A DNA stretch of 64,000 nt from Rugosimonospora acidiphila (GTDB lineage: Bacteria; Actinomycetota; Actinomycetes; Mycobacteriales; Micromonosporaceae): positions 8,138-72,137 of the forward strand of contig NZ_BAABJQ010000039.1 in the NCBI RefSeq assembly GCF_039543385.1. The letters are read 5' to 3'. Each line of letters opens with the position of its first letter. The stretch's first letter is position 1. The notes under the pieces are model-generated. The model had not been told where the DNA came from. It did not search any database and saw nothing but the letters and a program-made list of their open reading frames with translations. This document shows positions 27,301 through 42,300 of the stretch, piece after piece. Both the position numbers and the translations under genes were made by a program.

Positions 27301-30300
27301 CAGTTCCGTGACCGCCTGCGGCAGGCCGGCCAGCAGGAGCGAGCGTTGACGGTGGCGCAGTACGTCCGTGAGGTCCGCACCGGGGTGCCGACGCCGGTGC
27401 GGCCCGCTGATCCGAGCGCCGAGCCGCCGGTGATGACGTTGTCCGGGCAGGCAGCCGTCGAGCGGATGGAACAGCCGGCGGTGTCACCGGTCGGCCACCG
27501 CCAGTTGACGCCGGACGAGCGCGTCCAGGTGGCGATCGCCCGTGGTCATCGTCGGCAGGAGATGCAGCAGGCCCGCCAGAACACGCCGGCCGACACCGGC
27601 CAACCGGCCCGCGTCCCCGACCCGAACCGGACGCAGGCGGGCTTCGACCGGGCCGATGCGGGGTTCCGTGACCGGCTGCGGCAGGCCGGCGTGCCGGAGC
27701 GGGCGTTGACGGTGGAGGAGTACGTCCGCGCGGTGCGCACGGGTACGCCGGCGCGGGTAGGTCCGGGCGTGCTCAACCCGGCGGCACCGGCCACGCCGAG
27801 CCCCACCCCGGCCGACGCGCCGCTGCAGCAGGCCCCGCCGGTCGACAATCAGGCCACGTTGACGGCCAGCTCGTCGTCGGCGCCGGCAGAGACGGAATCG
27901 ACACCGAACAGGCAGGCCGCTCAGGCGCGGACCTTGCCGGTCGGGCAGCCGCAGGCTCAGGTGCTGCCGGTCGGTGAGCGCCGCCTGACCGCGGACGAAC
28001 GCGCCAGCATCGCCATCGCCCAAGGCGAGTACCGACAGGACCTGCGGGCGACGCGGCAGCAGCGGCTCGCGCAGCAGGCGACGGTTCCCAGCAACGCCGC
28101 GGGTGGGTTGGACGCCCGCTGGGAACGGACCGAGGCCAACTTCCGAGCGGACGAGGCGGCATACCAGGAGCAGGCGCGGGCCGGGAACCGGCCGGTCAGG
28201 CCGTTCACGGTGGCCGAACACCTCAGCCGGATCCAGGCAGGCGTGGATGTGCGCGCTTCCGGCGGTGTCCTTCCCCAGCCACGGCGGCTGCGGTTGGGGG
28301 AATTCCTCGACATCCGGCTGGCCCGCCGTCACTACGCCGCGGCCATCCGGTCGGCCCGGCAGACGGTCGCTCCGCCAGCGACGCGTGAGGGGTCCGTCGA
28401 CCGGATCCAGGCCGGCTTCGACGCGGCCGACCGGCAATACCGTGACCGGTTCCCGGCCGGGCAGCCGGTCCAGGCCCTGACGATGGAGCGCTACCTGGAA
28501 TCCATCCGCACCGGCCGGCCTCCCCGGGTATCCCGGGCCACAACGCCCGCCGCGGCCCAGGGGACGCACGAGGTGCCGCCGGTCGGTGCGCGCCGCCTGA
28601 CCCCGCATGAGCGGGCCGACATCAGTCTGGCCAAGCGGCTGCGGACCGAGCAGAGGAAGAACGTCGGCGGCGACGATTCCGCGCGGGTCCGCGAGACCAT
28701 CGCCCGCAACACCGAGGCGTTCCAGGCGCAGGCGCAGCGGCGTGAAGCCGCGCACGCCGCGGAGATCGAGCGGATCTCCGCCGGGCTGGACCCGGATCTG
28801 GACGTCAGGATCCAGGACGACGCGGTGGTGCTGTTCCGGGGCGCTGCGCCCACCCGGCAGGTGACCGGCGGGTCACCGCGCCGCACCGTCATCGTTGTCG
28901 ATGAATCAGTCGGCGACGCCGGGGCGGTCCAACGCTTCCTGCGAGGCCTGCCGTCGGACTACACCGCGCGCCCGCTCACCGTGGTACTCAACTGGACACC
29001 CCAGCCAGGCACGGCGCGGCGATGGCGGAGACTGGCCGACCGGCTGCTGGACGGCATCGGTGAGCAGACCGCACTCGTGGTACCCGCGGCCGCCATGACC
29101 AGGCCATTCGAGCACGATCCCCGGATCGAACCCGTGGACCACCGCAACCAGCCCACCTTCATGGAGTTCGCCGACCGGATCTACATCCACCCGTCCAGCG
29201 CCGCCGAGCCGACCCGCACTCCGTTCCAGCTGGCGCCGGGCGGCACGCCGGGCAGCTACCAGCTGCACGACGGCTGGCAGATCGAACAGACTCCGGCAGG
29301 GCTCAACGTCCGACCCGCGGCGGCCGATCCGGCCCCGCCCAGGGCCGACCGCATCGGCGACACCCCGGTGATCCATGTGGACGTGCGCACCGCACCGGTA
29401 CCGGCCGCGGTGCGGGTGCAGCTCGACCGCATCGCGGCGGGACAACCCGACTGGGCCCGCCCCCGGGTGGTCGAGCGCGGTACCGACGCCGGTCTCGCGG
29501 CGCTGTCCCACGGGCTGAGGGAGGGGTACCAGATCGCCCGGGTACCCGGCGGCGTGATGCTGTTCAACGAGGAGGAGCGGCCGGACCTCCCGACCCTCAC
29601 CGAGGCGTTGGCCAGCCCGGCGGGCGGCTTGACCGTCCTGGTCGCCCCGACGATCCGGGACATGCGCGTGGTCCGGCGGTTCCTGCGCGGGCTGCCCGAC
29701 CTGCCGGGCGGGGTGACCGTAGCGCTTCGACCGACCGACGCCACCATGAAGCCAGGCAGGGCCGCACGTTTGGCCTCCTGGCTGGCTCAGGGGTCGCGCA
29801 ATCCGGTCGAACTCGTGCTGCCCCGTACCGGGTTCGCCGCCGTGCCCAGGCTGGATGGGCGGTTCACCGGCCTGGGCGACCACGGCCGCGACACCCTGCC
29901 GGGCCTGGCCCGGCACATCGCCGTGCGCCCGGTCGCGACCCCGCCGGCCGTTCCCGAGGGGCTGCAACCGGTCGATGGGCGCCCCGGAACCTTCGCCGTG
30001 CCGGGGGTGCCCGGTTGGTTGCTGGAGGAGACGACCGGCGGGGCATGGCTGCACCCGGTCGGTGCGGCCGCTGCGCCGGTATCGCCGGCCGGGTCGGACC
30101 AGCCCCACATCGTCGTCGGCGGCGCCGGCGTGGAAGTCCCAGCCGGGGTACGCGAGCCGCTGCTGTCCCAGATCCGGGCGCTGGTACCGGCCGACCAACC
30201 CGCGCTCGTTCACCTCGACCCGGCGGCCGCGGACGTGGCCGGAGACCTGAGGGTCCACACGCTGCCGGGCGGCCGGCTGCTGTACCCGAAGGACATGCCA

Positions 30301-33300
30301 GTCGCCGTCACGGTGGAGACGCAGAGTCAGCTGGCACCGCCCGGTCAGCTCCCCATCACCGTGGTGGGCTCGGTCACCCACGGCACCGTGTACCGCCATC
30401 TGGCCGGGGTACGGGCCGCTGCTTCGGATCCGATCGTGCTGCGCCTGCCCACAACCGGGTCGCGCACGGTGGAGCGGCTGTTGACGCATGCCCGCCAGAT
30501 GCTGCGCGACCTCCCCGATGCGGCGCTGTTCGCGCCCGTCGCGGAGGTGACCGGGCCGGTCGGACCCGATCCGCGAGTCGTACCGGTCGACGCGTCCGGT
30601 CATCGCACCCTGCCGGCGCTGGCCGTGGGCTACCACTTCCTGGCGGCCGATCAGGCGGCGGCACCGTCCACGACGGAGGCCACCCGGCTCGATCTGGGCG
30701 CCGGCTGGTTCCTGGAGCACACCGGCGACCGCACCGCCTGGGCGCACCCCGGCCACGCTCCCGCCGTACTCGCCGGGATGCACGCGAGCCTGCCCAGCAG
30801 CGACGCGCCACGCGTGGTCATCGACGCGGGCGCCCCGATGCCGGTCGCCGTGCGCACCCGCCTCGCCGAACTGGCAACGGGCCTGGACACCGTGGTGGTC
30901 CCGGGACGTGCGACGGGGGCGCGGCTGGATCTGCCGCCCGAAGGGGTGCTGGAGGTACCCGGAGCCCCAGGCGTGTACGTCCTGCCAGGCTCCGCGGCGG
31001 CCGCCGCCGAGGCGGTGCAGCGGGCCTTCGCCGCCGGTACCGACCTGGCCGAGCAGGTGGCGGGGGCGAGCACCATGGTCGTCATCGACGGTACGGTCGA
31101 CCCCGCCATGGGCACCGTGCAGACTTCGCACGGCCCCGCCGATATCGACGACCTCGTCGGGCAGTTGTTCGCGATGCCCGCCTCGGTGCCGGACATCGTG
31201 GTCTTCACCGACCCGGGTGCCGCCACGGCACGTCCCGACCGGCCTGCTCTCGCCGACCTCGTGGCCCGGCAGCTGCCGGGCATCGTCGCCGTACCCACCG
31301 CACCGGTCGAGATCGCAATGGGCTGGCGGTTGGTTGCCGGAGGCGCCGACCTGCCGCGCGCCGCGTCCGGTGTTCCAGATCCGTCCGATGCCGGCGGTCG
31401 CTGGCAGATCACCGCCGGGGGTCAGCGGATCGGATACACCGGGCCGGTATTCCGGCTACCGGCGCACCCGATCGCGGATCCGTCGCCGGCGGCCGCGGCC
31501 GAGCCGCAGCCGCCGCAGGCCGGGCCTGACCGGCCGCCGGTGCCGACCATCGTGGTCACCCCGCCGGATGTCGAGGCGCAGACGCCGCCCACCGTCGCCG
31601 ACACCCCGCCGGCAGCTCCGTCCGTTGCCGGCGCCACGCCGGTGGATGCGGAAGCCTCCAGCCTCGCATCGAGCATGACCGATCCGCTCAGCGAGGAAAG
31701 CGACGCGCCGGCCACGAGCACGGATCCCACCAGTGTGGATCCGCTGGAGCCGGGGGTGGGCAAGCCCGCGCAGGGTACGTGGTTCGGTTGGCAGGTACTG
31801 GCATCGGACCAGACGCTCAGCCCGGCCGCCACCGCGAAGCTGTCCGATCTCGGGTTGCACGCGGTGGCCGCGGATGCCGACGAGACCGCGTACCAGGTCG
31901 TGGCCGAACAGGTCGCTGCGCACCTGGGCAGCCAGCAGATCCAAGGGGCGATCAACGCGCCGGCCCGCGTGTGGACCGATGCCATCGGCAAGGCGCTGCT
32001 GCATGACCGGAAACAGCCGTCACCGGACTGGCCACTGCTCGGGTTGACCGCACCCGATCAGGACACCGTCGCGCAGGTCGAGCAGTGGATCGCCAGCGGT
32101 CTGCCGGTTGACGCGATCCCGGCGGTGCTGACCCGCGGCGCACCGGATGGTGCGGAGAAGATCGAGGCGGTCCTGCCGGCCGTGGCCCACACGTTCGGCT
32201 TCCCCATCCGGCTGGTGCGATCGGACGGGCAACCCGTCGTGTTCGCTGCCAAGGATTCCGGTGACCGTCCAGTGGTGACAGTCGTAGCGAACGGGCAGGG
32301 CGTGCTGGGCACCGCGCCGGCCAGCGCCCTGCCGGCGCTGCTGTCGACCGACGGCGCGGCTCGGGTGGTCCGGCCGGTCCAGGGTTCGACACCGGTCGGC
32401 CTGCCCGCCGACCAGGATCTGCTGCATGACACGGCCGTGTTCCTGTCCCGGCTGTCCGGCCGCAGAAATCTGCCCCTTCCGCAGCTCGCGGACCTGAAGG
32501 ACAACCTGCGGCGGGTGGTGCGCGACGATGTCGCGACGTTGACGCCCGGCCAGGGGCTGGGCGAGTCGATTAGGGAAGCGCGCGCGGCCATCGCCGCCGG
32601 GGCCAGGCCGGTGCCGCTGGAAGCCACCGCCACAGTCTGGGTGCCGCGGCAGGAGCGCCTCGGCGATCCCCACCAGCTCAGCACGCAGCAGCGTGACGAC
32701 CTGCGCCGCCTCGGTCTCGCCGCGGTGGCCATGCCTGCCGGACCGGACAACTTCTTCGCCGCGCTGCGGGTGGCCGGGCAGTATGAACAGGCGCGGCTGC
32801 TCGGACTCAACGATTGGAGCAGCGAGGACCTGCGCGGCCTGTTTGCCGGGCTGCTGCAGGCCGACCTGGCGGCGTCCGGCACCACCTGGCCGTTGATGAA
32901 CTACACCAGTCGCGAACTGCTCGCCGCGCACCGCGCGGCGATCCTGCCGCTGTTGACGGACCTGGCCAATGCGGGCAGTCCGGCACCGCGGGAGACGCCG
33001 GAGCTGCTGTCCCGGGCGATCGCCGAGGTCTTCGGGGTCCGGGTCGTACTGCTGAAGCCCGCCGCACTGCTCGAGGTCGAGCCGTCGGGGTGGACTGGTG
33101 AGGGCGAGCGGCCGACGGTGCACCTGGTGGTCGGCAACGACGGCCACGTGATGCCGACGGTGCTCAGCGAGACGGTGCCCGGTGCGGTGGTGACCCCATT
33201 GGAGAGCACCGCCGCGGACAACCCCGACTCGCAGCGGCCAGGCACGCCCGCCGACGAGGACGACACCCGGCCCGATGAACTCCCACGCAATCCGCAACCG

Positions 33301-36300
33301 GAGCCGGACGTCGACCAGCACGGCGGTGACGATCCCGAGCGGGACACCGAGCCGACGCCGACTCCGCCGGCCGACCCGGTGCCTCCGACCCTGCCACCGG
33401 CGGACGCCCCACCCAGGTTGCATCCGATCGCGCTCTGGGCGGGTTTGCCGAAGCGGGGGCTCCCACATCTGACCCCACTCGTCGACGGGTTGAAGCAGCT
33501 GGCCCGCGACAACCACGTCGACCTGAGCGACGCGGAATGGGAGGCGGTGCCGCAGCGGCTGCTGTCCAACTACCGGGCCATCGGAGCGGGCGGCTACATC
33601 CTGTCGATCGGCGGAATCGACGTGCTGGTCAGGCTGCAGCTGACCGCTGAGCGCAAAGAGGCGTCGGCGGCCAACAGGGACGGTGAGTCCGGCGGGGTCA
33701 TCTCCAACGAGGTGATTCAGGGCACCTTCCAGACCGGCGCCTACAGCGAGAGCACGACGTCCCAGGCCGGCGCGCTGCGAGCCCAGCTCGCCCTCAACGC
33801 CGCCCTCGGCATCGGAGTCGCCACGCTGAACATGGGCCTGTCGGTCACCGGTGTGGCGAACTCGGTCAGCCGCAGCGGCTCCGCCGCCCTGGACGCCGAG
33901 GTCGGACACGTCGAGGACACCCGCGGACCGTCCACGCTGTACTCCTTCGAACCGACCTGGTACTACCGCATCCTCGATGGGGCGCAACGCCAACGCCAAC
34001 ACCAGGTGGCGCCAGTCGCCGAAACCGATCGCCTGTACCTGTGGATCCCGGACCACTACCTGTCCGCGGCGCCGACGGATGTCGTCCACTCGCAGGATGT
34101 GTCGGAAGACCAGCTGCGCATGCCACCCACGTTCTTCGTCTCCGGTCTCACCGGCCTGCCCGAGCTGTACCAGGCCATCGTCGCGAGATTGCGCGATGGT
34201 ATGAACGCCAGCTGGCTGCCTACGCGGTCCAACCGCGACCGGTCGGCGGCGGTCGGCGGCGAGCTGATGCAGAAGCTCTGGAACGTGGAAACCCATCTCG
34301 ACACCGTGGTGAACTCGGCGGACGGGTACCGGTTCCTGCTGTTCGACACCGGCCGGCCGGTGGCGGAGGTCGTGATCCGTGGTCAGCTGTTGCGGCGCCC
34401 GACCCGGGTCGGCGCCACGAGCAAGGTGGCCCACCTGGAGCGGGTCCGTACTGCGATCAACGGCTACAACACCGGCTTCAACCTCACGAACTCCAGCACC
34501 GTGCAGGGGACGCTCGGCGGCGGATGGAAGGCGGTGCCGCTGCTGAAACTCACCGGCTCGGCGGCACTGAGCTGGACCGCCAGCAACAATGACGGCCTGT
34601 CCGCCAACCGGATCGGGCTGTGGGTCGTGGTTTCCCGGTACGCCGGGTACACCGCGGGGTACCTGGCGGAGCTCGGACTCACCGCGAGTGTCTCGGTTCG
34701 CAACCAGCCCCGCCGGCGAGCTCGGGTGACTCCCAGGATGACAGTGACCGCGCTGCTGCGGGCACCGGAACGGGAGGCATTCGAAAACGGGTTCCCGGTC
34801 GACCGCGACGCCGTGGTTGGCGCGCCGGCCAGCGGTGACACCGTGCCGCACGCCAGCGAGATCCGGTACGACAAGCCCGCGCAGCCGGTCACCGGCATCG
34901 CGCCGCCGCAACATGTCCTGGACAACCGGGGCATCGGACAGGGCATGGCCAATGTGGACAGTGTCGCGGTGGAGCGCCTGCGCGCGCAGGTCATCCGCGA
35001 GTTGCGACGCAGGCAGTTCCTGCCGCCCGATCCCCGCCGCCCGTTCGCGGTTCCCGAGCCGGACGCCAACGGTCCGCGGAAGCTGCGGCGCAAGGCGGGA
35101 CGGTCGCAGAAACTACGCAACCTCGACCTGGTGGACAAGCTGATCTCCAAGGCGTCCCTGGAAAGCCACTTCGACCAGACGCTGCAGGACGGGCTCTCCT
35201 TCACGGTGCGGCGCACTCGGGAGGGCAGGATCGAGAATGCGCGGGTCACCATCCGCGCGAGGCAGAACCTCCAAGACCCGGCCAGCGCGCCGCGCTTCAT
35301 CCGGCGCACGGGGGAGTACCACCTGGTCAACCTCTCCATGGGACTGGACATCGCCGGGCAGAGCGCTGGCGGGTCGCAGAAGCTGGCCCTCAACCTGAAG
35401 TTGAGTACGGGTTTCCCGGAGTTTCCCCACGTGTCGAGTGCCGACTTCTCCGGGGAGTACGCCATCTCGAAGGGCGCCAGCGAATCGGTGTCCACCATCG
35501 TCAACCGGCCGGAGCTGCTGGAGTATCCGGGCGACGTCGACGAGTTCGTGTTGCCGACCACGTACGAGATCACCATCGATTACTACACGACCGCGCCGCC
35601 GAGGCGAGGCTGGCCGAGTTGGGCGAGGGCGTCGGAGATTCCGCGCTGGAGCTCGGGTCCGAACAGGACCGATGTCCTCGTTGCACTGATTCCCCACTTC
35701 AATGCCAGCGACCCACCGCAGGCGCCTCAGGCTGCCGCGGGCAGCGCGAACCAGCAGCCGACCACGGCGCAGCCGGCGGCGGCCCCGCAGCCGACCGCGG
35801 GTCAGCAGGCCGCCACGGCGCAGCCGGCGGCCGACAAGCAGACCGCCGCGGTGCGGCCGATCGCGAACCCTCAGCCGGCCGGGTCGGGCGCGACACCCGC
35901 CGCGGTGACGCCCCCGGTCGCGCTGAACAACGCGGTCATCTACTACCTTGACTCCACCGGTCTCGAGGCCGCCGCGCGGAGGGTACTACCGGGCTTCGGC
36001 CGGATCGGACACGTCACCGATCAGCAGATCGCCAACTTCAGCGGCCATACCGCCGTCGCCGCGCACTTCATGGAGATACTGGCCGGGCAGTACTCAACCG
36101 ACGGACTGTTCGAGGGCAGTCTGGGCTACGACAACTACGGCGCCCTGCGCATCAACGCTACGCTGGGCGCTTCCCAGTTCGCCGGTGCCAGCGCGGACAA
36201 GTACGTGCTCGGCCTGATCAAGCTGGCGCTGGTCCAGGCATCGCAGAGCTCGACGTCTTCTATCGGCCCCAGCGTCAATGTGGGCACGGGCGCCGGTGGC

Positions 36301-39300
36301 GACATCAGCAATTCAGGCGTGTCCAATCTGACTGGTGGCGCCGGGGCGGGACGCACCTGGGCGACCTCCAGCACCAGGGGGCAGCGCAAGACCGGTGGCA
36401 AGGAGTTCCTGGAACTGAACTTCCAACGGGCGTACTCGTTCCGCAGCTCAGTCGACTTCGAGGTCAGTGGATCGACATCGCGGCGGACGAAGCTCCTGCT
36501 GAATACCGACCGGACCCGGCAGGCGGATCCGATCCGCGGCCGTACCGTCATCTATCTGCTGTCCGAGCCGGACGCCCTCGACGCCTACGGCTTGCATAAC
36601 CTTGACATTCCGCCGGAGCAGCTCGCCGATGCGGTGTCTCGATGGACGTCGGGCGAGACGCCGCTGAACAGCTCAGTGGTGGCCCGGGTACTGCTGCGCT
36701 GGCGTCGGGTGGTAGGCCCGGATGACGACCCCTACCGGGTGACCCGGGCCGCCGCCGCCGCACGGCTCGGCTGGCTGCATCGCAGCGGGTATGGCCCGGT
36801 CGAGGACCCCGAGGTCCTCCGGGGAATGCTGGAGGAATTTCCGGAGACCTTCGGCCCGACCAGCGAACCCTTTTCGGCCAGGGCGCAGGACGTTGAACCG
36901 CCCGTACGCGTGCCCACCCATCTGAACGTCGCCGCGCTGACCCGGCCGGGGCCGGCCAGCGAGGCGTGGGTTCCGCCCTACCTGTCCCGGAGGGGCCCGC
37001 GAGCGGTCGGCCATGCCGGGATCGACCGGCTTGAGCTCTGGGCAGCGCCGGATCACCTCGGCTATTCGGCCAACGGCCGCGAATCGTTGTTCGACGTCGC
37101 GGCCGCGATACTCGGCGACGGCAACCGGTACCCCGAGATCGTCGCGATGAACCCGCGGGACGTATTCATCACCGCGCCGGCCGTCACGCAGGCGCCGACC
37201 GCCGCCGGTAACGCCGCGCCGGCGGCGCCTGCGGTGAACGGCAGTGCCATCGTCGCGGAGGGTTTGATCAGGGTACCCGCCTCGGCCACCGGTGACGGCG
37301 TACAGGATGCGCCGTTCTGGGAAGGCCCATCGACGCGCACCTTCGACGTGGTGCGCCAGGCGGTCGAGCAGGCAGCGCCCGGCCTGCTCGGTGGCCACGG
37401 CGAGGGCAGTTGGCAGGCGACGCCGGAGGTCTGGTGGGAGTCGCTGCGAGAGCAGACCAGGGTCGGCCGGTTGCAGGGCGGAGTCGACGCCCTACAGGCG
37501 ATATTCGCCGGCCACCGCGACCATCCGATGGTCGAGGAGATGCTCTCCGGCAACGGATTGCGGTTCTACCTCATCGACCCCGAGGGGTGGATGAGTGCGC
37601 GGGTCGTCCAGTTGACGGTGCGGCTGTCCATTGCCAGTGACGTCAGCTACGGCGAGTATGTCGCGGAGAGCGGCCTGGAGAACTATGGCCACGGGTACAG
37701 CGAGCTCAGCAGCGTCAAGGGCCGGGACGTCACGCAGTCAGTGACGTTCGGCGAGCTCACCTTCACCGGTGGATGGGCGCACGCCCCCAAGGGCGGACCT
37801 CAGCTGAAGTACAGCAGCGGCCAGCACCGCAGCACGAAGCACGCTGACGAGAACATCGTCGAACAGACCGTCTATGACTGGGGTGGCTACCGGAAGGCGT
37901 CGATGCAGGTGCGCCTCGAGGCCCGGGCCGAGGTGCGCAAGATGGCCGGCCGGCCGCTGAACAACGCGCTCATGTGGCTGTCCGGCGAGGGACTCCGCAT
38001 GGCCGGCCGGCAGCTGAACAACGCGCTCACGTGGCTGTCCGGTGAGGGCACGGGCGCACCGGACGCGGGCGTCCGCGACAACGTCGTTGCCGCGGACGGC
38101 GTGATGGTCCTCAAGATTCCCCGCTCGATCAGCGAAGCTCGTCCGATGCACGGTCCGGCGGCGCCGATGGTCAACACCCTGCCGCTGCCGCCCCTGCCGG
38201 GAGACACCTACGTCACGGCGGCGTTCCTCGACGACGCACTGCCCGCTGCCGAACGGGTGGTCAAAGCGCTGATCGGTGCGGAGGCGAACACCGACGAGTA
38301 CCGCTCGAGCCTGTCGCTGCCCATGCTGCTGACGCGCAGTCAGCTCGCCAATCACCTGCCGAAGGCACTGGGCTCCGGTGAGGGTGTCAACCGTGGGCGC
38401 TACCGGCTGGCGGACGACATCATCGTACCCGGCCACTCCTGGCAGCGGGTCGCTCTGGATCTCACGGGCGAGCTCACCGACCTGCAGATCATCGCGCCGT
38501 TGCGAGGGACCGGAACCGGACGCTACGGGAAGAACCTCAGTTCGAATTCGAGCAGCGGCAGCACCGACCTGTGGCGGCCGGAACTGTCCGGCACGGTCAG
38601 CGACGTCATCAAGACGGATGTCAGCAACCCGGCGAGCCCCGGGGACCTGTTGAATACGCTCGAGCTCACTCCGAAGACCGGCGCGTCCCGGCAGGCGACC
38701 GAGACCCAGGGCCGCGGCATCGACGATAATCCGCGCCGCGAACAGCACGTGAAACAACAGGGGCCGGTATTCCTGGTCCGGGCATTGGGACGGTTCACGT
38801 TCGAGGGCACCCTGATCGAGCACGGCCTGTTGACCCGTCCGAACGAGGTGATGCGGGTCACCAGTGCCCCGCTGACCGGTGATGTCTACATCGAGATGTT
38901 CGAGGAGGACGTCGAGGCGTGGCGGGCTGAGCTGGAGCAGGGCCGCAACCAGGCCCAGTACGTCGCCCCCGAGACGCCGCTACCGCCGGTCGACCCCAAC
39001 ATCACGCGCGTCGACCTGAGTGCGAGGCCCGAGGTCCGCGGAAACCGGTCACTGGACCAGGTCGTGCCGGTGCTGGTTGCCGTGGTCGCCGGTCTGCGGC
39101 CCCGGGGTGGGGTCCGACCCGGTCGGCGCGACCCGCAGGCCGTGGTCATCACGATCGACCAGCAGGCACCCCATGGCCAGGACGGGGACCGCCGGCCTCG
39201 GCTCGACGCCGCCCGCGCGGCGCAGATCCTTGACCGGGTGGCGCGGCGACTGCGCCAGGACCACCACATGCGGGTACGCACAGAGCTTGCCGACGCCTTC

Positions 39301-42300
39301 GGCCGCACCATCATCCGTGAATACGGCGGCACCGATGGCCTCGACAGGATCGAGCCCCCGGACGAGCGACCGCTGCGGTGGAATCCTCAGGGTCGGCGAC
39401 GGCTTCGTATCGGTCCGCAGTACAGCGTGGTCGCCGCACAGGCCGAATACGATCTCGACAGGCTCCTGACGCTGGCGGTTGAGGCGGGCGCGGACGCATT
39501 CACCGCGATCGACGAGGTGGTTCGGCAACTCCGCCCAGGAGCGGGCAGCGCCGGCCTCATCTTCTTGCGCACCTCCCCGCGGTGGCGCGCCCAGCTGGCC
39601 TACACCGCGGTGGCCACGTGGGTCCGCGGCGAGCTGACGGCGTCCGGGCTCGATGTCGCCGACCTGACGGCCGCGATGGAGGACCTGGACGGCCCGCGGG
39701 TGGCCGCGGTGATCACTGCGCTGCTGGTGGGCGTCGGCCTCGGCCAGGACCGCGCGGAGGACCTGGTCGGCGGCTCCCGGCTGAACTGGACGATCGGCGA
39801 TGACGAACCGTCCCGGTACGCGCGGACCGACGAGATCATGGCGATGCTCATCCGGGTGATGAGAGACCTGTCGCCACTGGCCGAGGTCCCGTTCGCACCC
39901 GTGCCGAGCGACTACTCCGTGATGGGCCTCGATCCGCTGCACATCGTCCGTGGCGTGGCGTACCAGCTGAACGCCCACGTGCAGTTGGAGATTGAGCTCG
40001 GTGACCAGGAAGGCCCGCACGACCTCATCATTCACCGGGTCGACCCGCGCGGCCACGTGGACCGCATCGGGCTGGGCGGGCAGCCGGAGCCCTCGTCGGC
40101 GGCGGTGGAGCGGCTGCTGACCGAACTGCGTGAGCGCGCGAGCCGCCAGCCGGCGCTGGCGCAGGAGACCGACTGGCTGCTGGAACAGATTCGCCGGCTC
40201 CGGGCAGCCCCGGACGGCCCCGACCAGCTGGCGCAGCTGCACCAGGATTCGTGGACCCGCCACGAGTCGTTCGAACAGGCCATCCTCGGGTATCTGCGGC
40301 AACCCACGCCGGGGGTGGCCAGGCTGCTGGCCGCACTGCGCCGCCGTGTGGCCCGCACGACGGACGCCGTGCTGGTCGAGCAGGTCGAGCAGTTGATCAA
40401 CGAAATCCACCGGCTTCAGGCCGACCCGGAGGGCCTGGCGCGCCTGGAGCGGCTGTACGACGACTCGTGGATCGAGCGGAGCGAGCGGACCCTTCTTCGG
40501 CAGCTGGGGTTCGACCCGGAGGCGAGCGCCGCCGAACCGACCCAGCTCAACCAGGCGCCCGTTGAGGATTTCCTGTCGGAGCCCATCGACCCTGAGCTGG
40601 CGCAACGGCTGACCGCCGAGTACGGGCAGTGGGGCCGCTACAACATCGAACACTACGCGGCGGTCCTGATCCGTCGTTACCATCTTGGCCTGCGCGATGA
40701 GGCATCCCTCATCGACCGTGACCCGACACGGTTCGCGAACCGCCAGAACGCCGCCGTCTTGTCCATCGCGGACCAGTTGGTGGAGTATCTCCGCGACCGT
40801 GAACCGCTGGACCGGGTCATCCAGAGCCTGCAACGGGGCGGCACCAGGGCCGCCGTCGCAGCCGCCACTAGCCTGGGGGCGCCGCCGGCCGGCGGTGACC
40901 AGCTGGCTGAGCCGGATGAACAGTACGCGCCGGGCCTGGCCATGCGACTCGCCGCCCTGGGTAGGCAAGTCGCGTACGGCGAGCCGATGACCTGGTACGA
41001 CGCTGTCCGGGCACCGACCGGCCTGTCGGACGGCGGGGCCACCCCGTTCAGCGAGATGACCGCGGAGGAGCTACGCCAGCGTCTGTTCGGCCATCTGTCG
41101 GCGTCGAGCGACGATGCGGCGCTGCTGCAGTCGCTGTTCCCGCCCCAGCTGGTGAATCCTGGACCATCCTTCGTGAAGGATGGCACGATTGCACCCGGGG
41201 CACCGCTGGGCGAACTGTTGTCTCGCGCACCGCTGCTGCTCGGGGTTCGGGTCGTGATCATCGGCCGCGACGGGACCGAGTCCGCCGCCGGTCAGATCGA
41301 CGCGCCGACCATCTACCTGTATCAACCCGATCCCGACGCGCACCAGTACCATCTCCTCCCGCGCCGGCCGGGCATGCCCGCCATCGAGATGCCGGCCGTC
41401 CAACGCGTCTACGAGGCTGACGAGCGCGTCACGGACTTCGTGCAGAGGTTCGGCTACGAGACCCTGGAGACGGCCGCCACCATCCTGCGGGACAGGTTGT
41501 ACGAGCATCTGGGCGAGGAGCCGCTCATCACGTTGTTCCCACAGGAGTTGCGGGGATGGATCAGGCCGGATAGACAACCGCTGCGTCCGTTCGAACAGCT
41601 GGCGCTGCTGCTCGGTGAGGTGTCGCCACTTCTGGGGGTGGCCGACGCTCTGCAAGCCGAGGGTCGGAACTCCGCCGAGCGCCGGGCCGCCGAGTTCCGG
41701 CGGAGCCCGTTGGCACAGCGGAGCCTGCGGGCCGCCGGTCAGGCGCTGATGGAGACGGCGCAGGCCAACTGGGCCCTCGGCGAACGCCGGCATCCGCTCA
41801 TGGTGCCGGACAACGGTGACTCCTGGTTCGCTGCGCTCGTCGAGGCGGCCGCCGAACAGCCCGAACATCTCGTCTTCCGCACCCTCTCCGACTGGAGGGC
41901 GATCGGTCTGCGGCGGGCCGTTGCCGACCTGCTCGACGCGCTGCCCGACGTCGTCCTCGCCATGGAGCAGGAGATGGGCAGCGTCGAGTACGGACGGATG
42001 CGCCGCGCCCTGGACCGTGCCGGCTGGTGGGACGATGCCCTGTTCGAGGAGTTGCTGAGATGGCTCCCGCAGATCCTGCGTTTCCGGATGACCATTGTGG
42101 AAGGAGACGGCTCGCTCACCCGGTACGGAGAGCACGATGAGGATCCGGGCAGGCCGGAGCTCGTGCTGGCCCGTACAGGACGCGGATGGCTGCCTCTGGT
42201 CGGCACGGGGGGAGCGCAGCAACCCGGACCGGACGGCCCATCCGGAGTGTCCGTGCCCGACCGTCGACGCCGTGGATTCACCTTCCTGAGCCCCGGCAAC

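Noticed and set aside
32020..34914. A 964-codon minus-strand ORF (and others such as 39049-40968, 41071-42684 and 58129-59376) inside the giant gene
   Set aside because: Long antisense frames are expected in high-GC DNA. Composition is shadow-like and none has a recognisable motif or start signal.
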